A stretch of DNA of 35,266 nt from JBDKGV01 sp039798005 (GTDB lineage Bacteria > Fibrobacterota > Fibrobacteria > UBA5070), in the NCBI GenBank assembly GCA_039798005.1, contig JBDKGV010000005.1:1-35266 (forward strand). Direction: 5' to 3'. Made by a program: the position numbers and the translations under genes. Under the pieces are notes generated by a model. That model searched no databases, was not told where the DNA came from, and saw nothing but the letters and a program-made list of their open reading frames with translations. Numbering within the stretch: position 1 is the stretch's first letter; every line of letters starts with the position of its first letter. This document shows positions 1 to 7,444 of the stretch, one piece after another.

Positions 1-2308
1 CTTGGAAGAAGTTTGCAGCTTGTCTTCCACCGATCGCAGTGCGGACCACATCCTGGACATTTTCCATGTCCAGTCCATGCCGCGCCATCTCCTCGCGGTT
101 GGGCTGCACGGTCAGGAGCGGCAGGCCCGTGACCTGCTCGACCTTCACATCAGCGGCCCCCGGGATCTTGCGCAACTGAGCTGCGATCCCCTCGGCCGCC
201 GCAAGCAAGCTGTCCATGTCGTCGCCGAAGACCTTCACGGCCACGTCCGAGCGCACGCCCGAGATCAACTCATTGAAGCGCATCTGGATGGGCTGTGTGA
301 ATTCGTAGTTGTTGCCGGGAAAGCGCGCCAGGCGCTTCTGCATCTCGGCAACGAGATCCGCCTTGGGCCGCTTGGGATCCGGCCATTGCTTGCGGTCCTT
401 CAGGATCACGTATTCGTCGGCCACGTTGGGGGGCATAGGGTCGGTGGCCACATCCGAGGTTCCGATGCGTGAGAATACATTGTCCACCTCGGGCATCCGC
501 AGCAGTTCCTTCTCGATGGGCAGCTGCATCGCCACGCTCTGGCTCACCGAGGTCCCAGGAATGCGCATCGCGTGCAGGGCCACATCGCCTTCGTCGAGGT
601 TCGGGATGAATTCCGTGCCCATCTTCGAGGCGAAGATCCCTGCGATACCCAGCACGGCCAAGGCCGCAACGACCACCGACACGGAATGCCGCATCGCCCA
701 TTCCAAACCGGGCACATATGCCCGCGCAAACGGCGCCAAAAGCCAACTGTCCTTTTCCTGAATCCGGCCCTTCACCAGAAGCGGAAGCAAGGCCGGAATC
801 ACCGTCAGGGAAAGCAGAAGCGCCGCAAGCAGGGCCAGGATCACCGTCCAGGCCATGGGGTGGAACATCTTACCTTCCACACCTTCCAGAGCCAAGATGG
901 GAAGGTAGACCGCCGTGATAATCCCGACACCGAAAAGCGTGGAGCGGCGCACTTCGCGCGAGCTCACCCGAACCAGGTCCTGGCGCTCTGCAAGATCCAA
1001 AAGCGCACCGCCGGAGCCTTGCCGATGGGCGAGCATTCGTACGTAGTTCTCCACCAGGATCACGGCCCCGTCCACGATGAGCCCGAAGTCCAAGGCCCCA
1101 AGGCTCATGAGGTTGGCCGAAATCCCGAATCGCTGCATGCCCAAGAGGGTTGCCGCCATAGACAGCGGAATGACCAATGCCGTGAGCAAGGCCGCCCGGA
1201 AGTTCCCCAGCAGCAAGAAGAGCACGACGACCACCAGGAGCGCACCTTCCAGCAAGCTCATCTCGACGGTACCGATGGTGCGATTGACAAGAAGCGTCCT
1301 GTCGTAGACGGTCGTGATCTTGACTCCCTGAGGAAGCGAAGGACGGATCGCCTCGATCGCCTTGGCCGAGGCCTGGGCCACCTCTCGGGAATTGGCTCCC
1401 TTGAGCATCACCACCGTGCCCAGCACGACTTCCTTGCCCTGCGCCGTCGCGGCTCCCGTAGGAAGCTGCGCACCCCAGACGACGCTTGCCACCTCGGAAA
1501 GCCGCACCGCGATGCCATCCTTGTGGGTCACCACCACACCGGCCAGTTCACTGGGTTCAGCAGGTTGGCTAGGGAAGCGCACCAGCACCTGTTCGCCGCC
1601 ACGCTCCACATATCCCGCGCCGACATTCTCCACGTTCTTGCGAATCGCCTGAAGGAGATGTTCGAAGGTCACGCTGCGGGCCGCCATCCGCAAAGGATCG
1701 GGCACCACCTGGATGACCTGGTCGCGACCGCCTGTGGAGTTCACTTCCGCAACGCCCGGTAAGCGGCGCAATTGCGGCTTGACGATCCAGTCGTGGATGG
1801 TCTTGAGCTCCCCGGGATCCGTGATCGGCTTAGGGGCCGATGTGTCCGGCTCAAGTGTGTAGAAGAAGACTTCACCCAACCCTGTACTGATGGGACCCAT
1901 CGAAGTGCCCACGCCTTCGGGCAACGCTTCGCGAGCCTCCACCAGCCGCTCCCCGATCTGGGCGCGGGCGAAATAGATGTCCGTCCCTTCGTCGAAGACC
2001 GCCGTTATCTGCGACAGCCCGTAACGGCTCAAGGAACGCGTCGATTGGAGGCCGGGAATGCCTGCAAGCTGCGTTTCCAGCGGCAACGTCACCCGTTTCT
2101 CCACCTCCTGGGGCGTGAAGCCGGGTGCTTCGGCGTTGATCTGGACCTGCACGTTGGTGATATCGGGGACTGCATCGATGGGCAGATGCAGGAAACTGAA
2201 GGCACCCGCCGCCAGCAAGGCTAGGGAGGCCGCCAGGGCCATGCCCCAGTGCTTGACGCATGCGGAGAGCAGCGCGCCGAAAAAACCCGCTTTTTGTTCA
2301 GTGTGCAT
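1..2308 (-). CDS. czcA: CzcA-type heavy-metal efflux RND transporter, partial (N-terminal 769 residues)
   Basis: This is the inner-membrane, proton-driven pump of a tripartite heavy-metal efflux system (HME-RND family). It would take divalent cations from the periplasm or cytoplasm and pass them through CzcB and CzcC. The frame is open from the ATG at 2308 to the left edge, so about 270 C-terminal residues of the usual ~1040 are missing. Visible are TM1 just after the N-terminus, the porter-domain start (PDITNVQVQINAEAPGF), and the TM4 signature DFG-x3-DGA-x4-EN with acidic residues D407 and D413. That signature is typical of divalent-cation (Zn/Co/Cd/Ni) pumps rather than the AIG/DAA form of CusA copper pumps. 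The start codon overlaps the end of czcB by 11 bases, implying translational coupling. The exact metal cannot be decided from sequence. Confidence 0.95.
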   Translation of the reverse strand, partial: MHTEQKAGFFGALLSACVKHWGMALAASLALLAAGAFSFLHLPIDAVPDITNVQVQINAEAPGFTPQEVEKRVTLPLETQLAGIPGLQSTRSLSRYGLSQITAVFDEGTDIYFARAQIGERLVEAREALPEGVGTSMGPISTGLGEVFFYTLEPDTSAPKPITDPGELKTIHDWIVKPQLRRLPGVAEVNSTGGRDQVIQVVPDPLRMAARSVTFEHLLQAIRKNVENVGAGYVERGGEQVLVRFPSQPAEPSELAGVVVTHKDGIAVRLSEVASVVWGAQLPTGAATAQGKEVVLGTVVMLKGANSREVAQASAKAIEAIRPSLPQGVKITTVYDRTLLVNRTIGTVEMSLLEGALLVVVVLFLLLGNFRAALLTALVIPLSMAATLLGMQRFGISANLMSLGALDFGLIVDGAVILVENYVRMLAHRQGSGGALLDLAERQDLVRVSSREVRRSTLFGVGIITAVYLPILALEGVEGKMFHPMAWTVILALLAALLLSLTVIPALLPLLVKGRIQEKDSWLLAPFARAYVPGLEWAMRHSVSVVVAALAVLGIAGIFASKMGTEFIPNLDEGDVALHAMRIPGTSVSQSVAMQLPIEKELLRMPEVDNVFSRIGTSDVATDPMPPNVADEYVILKDRKQWPDPKRPKADLVAEMQKRLARFPGNNYEFTQPIQMRFNELISGVRSDVAVKVFGDDMDSLLAAAEGIAAQLRKIPGAADVKVEQVTGLPLLTVQPNREEMARHGLDMENVQDVVRTAIGGRQAANFFQ

Positions 2309-3371
2309 GTTCGGCCTCACTCTTGCCAAGGTCAGCCTTCACCACAAAGCTCCCGACTGTGGCAATGCGTTCCCCACGCTTCACACCCGACAAGACCTCG
2401 ATCCGCGATCCGTCCTTCCTTCCCGTCGCCACCACTCGCTCCTCGAAGCGTTCCCCTTCGCGCACATAGACCACGATTTTCCCTTTTGAAGTCTGCAAGC
2501 TCACAAGCGGAATGGTAAGCGTGGCCGCAAAGCGCCCCGTCTCCACCAATCCTTGCACGAACAATCCTTCACCGTACACACCACGGGAGTTGTCGAGCTT
2601 TACTTGCACCGTACGCATCTGGGTAGCGGGATCCACCTGTGACAGAAGCGTGGTCACGCTCGCGCGCTTGCCGGCATCGTCGCCGTGCATCGTCACCGTC
2701 ACCGCCTGCCCAATGCGCAAACCCGCAAATTCACGGCTCCCGACCTTGAGTTCAGCGAAGACCGTTCCCAGATCTGCAATTTCGGCCAAGACTTGTCCGG
2801 CTGTAACGACCTGCCCTTCGGTCACTTCGGTGTGCAACACCGTACCGGAATGCGGTGCGCGGACTTCGTAAGGCTCCAGCGTCGCATCGCTTTCAATGCG
2901 CGCCACCAGTTCACCGGCCCTCACCTTGGCGCCCACCTTCAGACCGAACGTACGTAAGACACCCGGAAAGCGCGCAGTAGCCGTGAACGCCCGGGAAGGA
3001 TCGTTGCGAATCCGACCAGGCAAGGCCACCACCTGGGCCAGCGTAGAGGGGCGCACGGAATCCAGGACGATACCAGCCGGAGCAAGCATCGAATCCGCGA
3101 TCACGCCCGGCTCAGCCCCCTCGCCTTCATGTTCGGAGCCTTCCTTGGCTTCACCGCCATGCTCCTCATGCGCCTTTACCTCTCTGCCCTTCTCTTCGTG
3201 GGAGCCCTTGCCATGTTCCGCTGATTCCTCCTTCTCGTGGCCTTCTTCCAAATGGCCCGATTCCAAGGGGGCTTCCTTGTGCGATACTCCAGCCGTGGTC
3301 TTGGCCGCAACCCAGCCCAACAATCCACCACCCGACAGGCACGAAATCGCGATCAAAACAGTCTTATTCAT
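2298..3371 (-). CDS. czcB: CzcB-type periplasmic adaptor (membrane fusion protein) with His/Glu-rich N-terminal arm
   Basis: The periplasmic adaptor joins the RND pump to the outer-membrane channel. The 357-residue protein starts with a hydrophobic export segment (residues 4-22); an I-S-C near residue 11 is a poor lipobox, so lipidation is uncertain. Residues 30-92 are almost entirely His, Glu, Lys and Gly (HEEHGGEAKEGSEHEGEG and similar), a likely metal-binding arm. Then come the usual HlyD-family parts: a lipoyl/barrel-sandwich segment around 155-210 (VRAPHSGTVLHTEVTEGQVV), a beta-barrel, and a membrane-proximal domain to the C-terminus. The start overlaps the czcC stop by four bases (ATGA) and the stop overlaps the czcA start, so the three genes form one translationally coupled operon. 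Confidence 0.93.
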   Translation of the reverse strand: MNKTVLIAISCLSGGGLLGWVAAKTTAGVSHKEAPLESGHLEEGHEKEESAEHGKGSHEEKGREVKAHEEHGGEAKEGSEHEGEGAEPGVIADSMLAPAGIVLDSVRPSTLAQVVALPGRIRNDPSRAFTATARFPGVLRTFGLKVGAKVRAGELVARIESDATLEPYEVRAPHSGTVLHTEVTEGQVVTAGQVLAEIADLGTVFAELKVGSREFAGLRIGQAVTVTMHGDDAGKRASVTTLLSQVDPATQMRTVQVKLDNSRGVYGEGLFVQGLVETGRFAATLTIPLVSLQTSKGKIVVYVREGERFEERVVATGRKDGSRIEVLSGVKRGERIATVGSFVVKADLGKSEAEHAH

Positions 3372-4558
3372 GGCTCAACCCCTTCTAGCTTCCGATTTTC
3401 CCGTTGCAGTTCCCGCACGCGAATCAGCTTTTCCAGCCGTTCAATCCTGGCTTCACCCAAGGCCTTACGCATTGTCCAGACCGCTGCGGCATCCATCGCC
3501 CCCGTTTGCTGGGCGCGGTTCACTTGTGCCAATGCCAGTTCCTGTCGCGGGATCACCTCATCCTCCCAAGTGCGAAGTTCAGCCGATCCAGCACTCATCT
3601 CCTCCCGCAACCCTTGCAGGCGCAGCGCCCGCTCCCGGGTTTCCAAAGCGATGCGTCGCTCCATGGCCACAGCCTGATGCCGCATCCTCACGGTTTCCAA
3701 GCCAGTCCGCTTCCAAGGGGGCAACGGCAAGGCCACCCTCGCACCAAACCCGACATCGCCGCTTGCCTGATCGCGTAGCAACCCTATCGCCCCCGAAAGG
3801 ACCGGACGATCCTGGGCCGCAAGCAACGATTCCTGCACCTGCATGCGGTACCGCTCCCGCTCCAAGGTCAGGGAGTCCAAACTCTGAGCGGTGCCTTTTG
3901 TCATCGAATCCAAAACCGGCAAACCCGCCCCTAGCGGTTGGATTGCAGAAATTCCCCAAGACTCCAGGCGACCCCACAACACTCGCCCCTTGCGACGATG
4001 CGCCTGTGCCACGTTGCGCCACTGCGCTGCTTCGGCTTGAACCAAGGAAACCTCCCAAGGTGCAATCCGCCCCACTTTGCGCCCCGCTTCCAACGGTTCC
4101 GCCACGGCAAGGGCTTGCGCAGCCAGACTGTCGAGCAAATCTGCTCTCCAGCATTGCTCCTGCCAGGCTTCCCAAGTACCACGGGCCGACCACAGCAGCT
4201 CCAATCGCCGCTTGCTCGGCTCAACCTCCTGGAGAGAAAGTTCCGCCGCCGCCAGTTCCTTCTCGCGCACCCGGACCGCTCCCAGCCGGTAATCGCCACC
4301 AGCCCAGATTCCTACGTTCGAGCCGCCCAGACCTGCGGATCCACCGGTGCCCGCGAAGTTCTCCAACTCAAGCTCCGCCCGCAGAACAGGAGCCTGTCCG
4401 GCCCATTTTCCCTCACCCCGACGCTCCTCCACCAAGGCACGCTCATGAGCAAGCCCCGGATGAGCCAACACAACCTCCCTCAGTTTTTCCCAAGTCAAAT
4501 CCTGGGCACGCGCTTGTACAGCCCATAGGCTGCCCAACGCAATCGCAATGCGTCTCAT
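3368..4558 (-). CDS. czcC: CzcC-type outer-membrane efflux channel (TolC/OEP family)
   Basis: This 396-residue protein is the outer-membrane exit duct of the CzcCBA system. A signal peptide is seen at residues 1-18 (cleavage near VQARAQ), followed by the long Ala/Glu/Leu/Arg-rich helices of the outer-membrane efflux family, two repeats of the helical barrel, and short beta segments such as GFGARVALPLPPWKRTG around residue 275. The length fits CzcC members. An AAGGAAGAG ribosome-binding site sits just upstream of the ATG at 4558. It is the first of the three coupled pump genes. By eye this gene uses more A/T-ending codons than the aro/mraY genes further on, which could mean a different origin; this was not measured. 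Confidence 0.9.
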   Translation of the reverse strand: MRRIAIALGSLWAVQARAQDLTWEKLREVVLAHPGLAHERALVEERRGEGKWAGQAPVLRAELELENFAGTGGSAGLGGSNVGIWAGGDYRLGAVRVREKELAAAELSLQEVEPSKRRLELLWSARGTWEAWQEQCWRADLLDSLAAQALAVAEPLEAGRKVGRIAPWEVSLVQAEAAQWRNVAQAHRRKGRVLWGRLESWGISAIQPLGAGLPVLDSMTKGTAQSLDSLTLERERYRMQVQESLLAAQDRPVLSGAIGLLRDQASGDVGFGARVALPLPPWKRTGLETVRMRHQAVAMERRIALETRERALRLQGLREEMSAGSAELRTWEDEVIPRQELALAQVNRAQQTGAMDAAAVWTMRKALGEARIERLEKLIRVRELQRENRKLEGVEP

Positions 4559-4636
4559 CGCTCTTCCTTTCTTGATGCCCGCGCAACATCATCCATCCTT
4601 CGCAGGAAGGAACGGCCGCAACCGGGCAAGTTTCAC

Positions 4637-4676
4637 CTGACCGTCAGCGATCCTTGATCGCACGACGGAGCGTCAG
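4637..4676 (-). promoter_or_regulatory. Long intercistronic hairpin between the small secreted gene and czcC
   Basis: A stacked inverted repeat: CTGAC (4637-4641) pairs with GTCAG (4672-4676), CGTC (4642-4645) with GACG (4664-4667), and GCGATC (4647-4652) with GATCGC (4656-4661) around a CTT loop. No T-tract follows on the minus strand, so it does not look like an intrinsic terminator. It may be an mRNA processing or stability element that sets different levels of the first gene and czcCBA. Confidence 0.6.
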
Positions 4677-4701
4677 TAGTTTCTCCATAGATCGGAGGAA
4701 C

Positions 4702-5088
4702 TCAGGCGTAGAGGCGCAAACCGACCCGTGCATGAAGGGGACCCGTGCCAACAATCCAAGGTGGCCGCGTCTCAACTGCCAAAGAATACGCAAATTCAAA
4801 GCAATCGCTGCGACGGCAAGGAGCAATGGTTGCAACGAACTCTGCAAGGTCGGCACGACTTGAAGCCTTGATCGTTTTGAAGGAATCAAGCGTGGCCTCT
4901 ACCCCGCAAGGGGAATGATCACTCATGCAGTGGTCAGAATGACCCGGTGCTTTTTTTACAACGCAGGAAAGATGATCTTCCTGGTAGTCGGCATTGAAAA
5001 CGTCATACGCATGATGAGCGGGAAACAGCAGGACCAAGGCAAACAGCCATTGCCAGAAAATTCTCGATACGTCCTGACGAACACCCAT
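4702..5088 (-). CDS. Small secreted or membrane-anchored Cys/His-containing protein, first gene of the czc operon
   Basis: This 128-residue protein has a hydrophobic export segment at about residues 10-24 (FWQWLFALVLLFPAHH), then a region with spaced Cys and His (CVVKKAPGHSDHCMSDHSPC), then more Cys (CRRSDC) and the tail RPPWIVGT. I do not recognise a named family with certainty. Small His/Cys proteins of this design often precede CzcCBA operons in Bacteroidota and relatives (DUF6660/DUF2946-like), and the context suggests periplasmic metal binding or sensing. It is co-directional with czcC, 143 bases upstream, with a stable hairpin between. The start is the ATG at 5088; no better start lies upstream. 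The function is inferred from context only. Confidence 0.65.
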   Translation of the reverse strand: MGVRQDVSRIFWQWLFALVLLFPAHHAYDVFNADYQEDHLSCVVKKAPGHSDHCMSDHSPCGVEATLDSFKTIKASSRADLAEFVATIAPCRRSDCFEFAYSLAVETRPPWIVGTGPLHARVGLRLYA

Positions 5089-5144
5089 GATCGGAATATA
5101 GAATCAACCAAACGGAAAGCAGTTCACACATTTTTTGATCATTC

Positions 5145-5160
5145 TGTGAGCGGCGTCACA
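5145..5160. promoter_or_regulatory. Perfect CRP/FNR-type palindrome (TGTGA-N6-TCACA)
   Basis: TGTGA (5145-5149), six bases, TCACA (5156-5160) is an exact match to the CRP half-site consensus. It sits in the 85-base gap between the divergent czc operon and the glycosidase-like gene. It is 57 bases upstream of the minus-strand start and 14 bases upstream of the TTG start at 5174. That placement would let a CRP-family protein activate the czc side while blocking the other side; this is inference. Confidence 0.6.
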
Positions 5161-5173
5161 TCTTGCCAATGGA

Positions 5174-6397
5174 TTGAAGACTCCCCCTGCGCGGATCGGA
5201 TTTTTCGCGCATATTTACAACATGGTCAAGACAGGTTTTTCCTACTTCGGCGTCCGCAATCCCGAACACGTCCGCACCGACATGCAACGCATGGTTCGCG
5301 AAGGAAATACGCTCGTCCTCCACACCTGGAGTGAGGACGATCAGTCGTACTACAAGGGCACCATGAAGGAGATCGTGGCCCTCTCCCGCGAGGAGGGACT
5401 GGAAGTCTACGTGAACCCGTGGGCCGTCGGACGCATCTTCGGTGGCGAAGCCAACTCCGAGCTGATCGCACGCCACCCCGAGTGCCGCCAGTATTTCAAC
5501 GACGGCACCCCCACTCCGGCCGCCTGCCTCAACCACCCCGCCGTGATCGAATATCTCGAGGAATGGACCCGTTCCGTCTGCGAGACCCAAGTGGACACCA
5601 TCTTCTGGGACGAACCGCACTACTTCTTCCGCAAGGGCCGTGAGGAGCTGTGGGCTTGCCACTGCCCCGTCTGCCGTGAGCTGTTCCAGCAGCGTTTCGG
5701 TCGCCCGATGCCCATCCAGTTCACCGAGGACGTCAAGACCTTCCGCGAGGAGTGCATCGAGGGCCTGCTCGCCCGGTTGACAGGATTTGTCCACAAGTTC
5801 GGCAAGCGCAACTGCGTATGCCTGCTGCCCGACCACTTCAACGCCGGCACCTCCGACTGGGACCGCATCGCCGCCCTGCCTTGCGTCGATGAGCTCTCCA
5901 CCGACCCGTACTGGGAGATGGGCGACAGCGCCGAACGGGTGCAGGAGCTTTACGAGACCTACTCGCGCCGCGTGGTCGACGTCGCACGCCGCCACGGCAA
6001 GGCCAATCAGGTCTGGATCAAGAACTACCGGATCACCCAAGCCGAGGAGGGGCATGTGGAGCTCGCCACGCGCCTTGCCTGCGAAGCCGGATGCGAGAAC
6101 GTGATGAGCTGGTCGTGGCGCGGAAGCCCGTACCTTTCCTGGCTGTCCTCCGAACGCCCCGAGGAAGTGCATGCCCGCCAGCTTGCGGCCTTCGCCACGG
6201 CAGCTCAAGGCGGCTACCCCGCGGTCGAGCGCCCGGTGGCCGAGCGTCAATCCCAACCCGTCGCGGCAGCGGCCGGGATCGCGATCCAGCCTGTCGGCAT
6301 TCCTGCCAACGCCCCGTCGGCGGCAAGACCGCAGCAGGTTTCCCCGAAGTCTCCTGCCATCCCGTCCTTCGGAACGCTGGGCCTGGCATCGAATTGA
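5174..6397 (+). CDS. Putative TIM-barrel glycoside hydrolase-like cytoplasmic protein
   Basis: This 407-residue protein has no signal peptide. An N-terminal strand (RIGFFAHIYN) and alternating strand/helix segments suggest a TIM barrel of the kind seen in uncharacterised glycosidase families. The centre holds TIFWDEPHYFF with a D-E pair that could be catalytic, followed by ACHCPVCRELFQQRFG, a Cys cluster also found in several putative GH families. The last ~60 residues are a Pro/Ala/Gln-rich, probably disordered tail. I chose the TTG at 5174 because it keeps the first strand; the ATG at 5222 would cut it off, and a stop lies upstream at 5147. No strong ribosome-binding site is visible. The 3' end overlaps the ABC ATPase gene by four bases. 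The substrate is unknown and the glycosidase assignment is tentative. Confidence 0.6.
   Translation: MKTPPARIGFFAHIYNMVKTGFSYFGVRNPEHVRTDMQRMVREGNTLVLHTWSEDDQSYYKGTMKEIVALSREEGLEVYVNPWAVGRIFGGEANSELIARHPECRQYFNDGTPTPAACLNHPAVIEYLEEWTRSVCETQVDTIFWDEPHYFFRKGREELWACHCPVCRELFQQRFGRPMPIQFTEDVKTFREECIEGLLARLTGFVHKFGKRNCVCLLPDHFNAGTSDWDRIAALPCVDELSTDPYWEMGDSAERVQELYETYSRRVVDVARRHGKANQVWIKNYRITQAEEGHVELATRLACEAGCENVMSWSWRGSPYLSWLSSERPEEVHARQLAAFATAAQGGYPAVERPVAERQSQPVAAAAGIAIQPVGIPANAPSAARPQQVSPKSPAIPSFGTLGLASN
5778..5791. repeat. Dispersed dyad motif TGACA-N6-GTC, intragenic site
   Basis: TGACAGGATTTGTC inside the glycosidase-like gene, read there as Leu-Thr-Gly-Phe-Val with codons TTG ACA GGA TTT GTC in a gene that otherwise prefers ACC, GGC and TTC. 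The same 14 bases recur at 26418. Confidence 0.5.
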
Positions 6398-7176
6398 CAA
6401 GAATCGTCCTGGAAGCCTCCGGGCTGGAGCTGCGGCGCGACGAGCGCACCATCCTTTCCGGACTCGACTGGACCGTGTGCGAAGGCGAACGTTGGGTGAT
6501 CCTCGGACCCAACGGCTGCGGCAAGACCACCCTTTCCCAGACTCTTCAGGGGCGCCTCCAGCCTTGGCAAGGCAAGCTCACGATCCTGGGGAAGACCTTC
6601 GGCACGATGGACATCACCGATCTCCGGAAGGAGGTCGGCTTTGCCGGAGAAGCCCTCGAACGCCTCTTTCCGGAGAATTTGACGCTGGAGGACCTCGTGG
6701 CTTCGGCGCGCTTGGGAACCATCGGCGTGCTGTTCGATGAACCGACCCGGGCCGATCGCCAAGGCGCCCGCGCGGAACTGACTCGCCTGGGTCTTGGCGA
6801 CAAGGGAAAACAGACCTATCGCACCTGCTCACTCGGGGAACGCCGCAAGGCCCTGATCGCCCGCGCCCTGAATGCCAAACCTCGTTTCCTGGTTTTGGAC
6901 GAACCCTTCGCGGGACTGGATCCGGCCGCGCGTGAGGAGCTCCTGATCCATCTCTCCCGGCTTGCCCGTGATCAGCCCGATCTGCCGATGCTCCTTGTGA
7001 CCCACCATGTCGAGGAGATTCCTCCCGAATGGACCCACGGCCTGCTGTTTTCCGGCGCCGGATTCCACTGCGGCCCCCTGAAGAAGATCTTGACCCAACT
7101 TAACTTGTCCAGTATTTATGGGCATCCCTTCGCATTGAAGCGATTCTCCGGTCGATTTTTCCTGCTTCCCCGATAG
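6394..7176 (+). CDS. Orphan ABC transporter-type ATPase (ModF/YlmA-like)
   Basis: A 260-residue ATP-binding cassette protein, presumed cytoplasmic. Walker A is GPNGCGKTT (about residues 34-42), the signature reads CSLGERRKALIARAL, Walker B is FLVLDEPFAGLDP, and the H-loop is LLVTHHVEEIP. The THHVEEIP sequence followed by a short C-terminus matches the ModF/YlmA-like group often annotated for molybdate or iron-complex uptake, though many members lack a known transporter. No permease or binding protein is nearby, so transport cannot be assumed. The start is TTG at 6394, whose bases overlap the preceding TGA (TTGA); the resulting N-terminus TRIVLEASGLELR fits the family, and the two genes are probably translationally coupled. 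Confidence 0.85.
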   Translation: MTRIVLEASGLELRRDERTILSGLDWTVCEGERWVILGPNGCGKTTLSQTLQGRLQPWQGKLTILGKTFGTMDITDLRKEVGFAGEALERLFPENLTLEDLVASARLGTIGVLFDEPTRADRQGARAELTRLGLGDKGKQTYRTCSLGERRKALIARALNAKPRFLVLDEPFAGLDPAAREELLIHLSRLARDQPDLPMLLVTHHVEEIPPEWTHGLLFSGAGFHCGPLKKILTQLNLSSIYGHPFALKRFSGRFFLLPR

Positions 7177-7211
7177 CCCGAAAATCCTGACAAAGGAACT
7201 GCAGTTTTCCA

Positions 7212-7240
7212 TTGACTTCATGGAACAGTTCTGCAATAAT
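7212..7240 (+). promoter_or_regulatory. Sigma-70-type promoter of the first TonB-dependent receptor
   Basis: A -35 box TTGACT (7212-7217), 17-base spacer, and -10 box AATAAT (7235-7240). The leader after it contains a CCGGC/GCCGG short inverted repeat and a strong AAAGGGGGA ribosome-binding site before the ATG at 7289. The same arrangement and spacing recur before the second receptor. Confidence 0.75.
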
Positions 7241-7444
7241 GAACTCTGACCGGCGCCCAGGGATTGGAGCCGGATCAAAGGGGGATATATGCAGAAGTTC
7301 GCACTTGCGTTCTGCTTGGCTTCAGGCCTTGCCGTTGCTCAAACCGAAGACGAGAATCTCTCGCTCTCCGACTTGATGAACATCAAGCTCCAGACGGGAT
7401 CATTCCTGGAGCTTGATCTGGCCAAGTCGCCGATTTCCATGACC
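7229..7444 (+). repeat. Direct repeat copy 1: promoter end, leader and 5' coding end of receptor gene
   Basis: About 216 bases covering the -10 region, leader, ribosome-binding site, signal peptide and first ~52 codons are almost identical to 9994-10209 (roughly ten to twelve differences by eye). Downstream of it the two genes diverge sharply. Confidence 0.85.

Noticed and set aside
2896..4575. A 559-codon plus-strand frame over czcB and czcC
   Set aside because: It is Pro/Ser/Arg-rich with no family features, while the opposite strand encodes clear CzcB and CzcC with start/stop overlaps.
5156..6400. A 414-codon frame on the minus strand opposite the glycosidase-like gene
   Set aside because: The plus-strand reading has coherent motifs (DEPHYFF, CHCPVC) and overlaps the next gene neatly, while the antisense reading has none; it also crosses into the divergent promoter.
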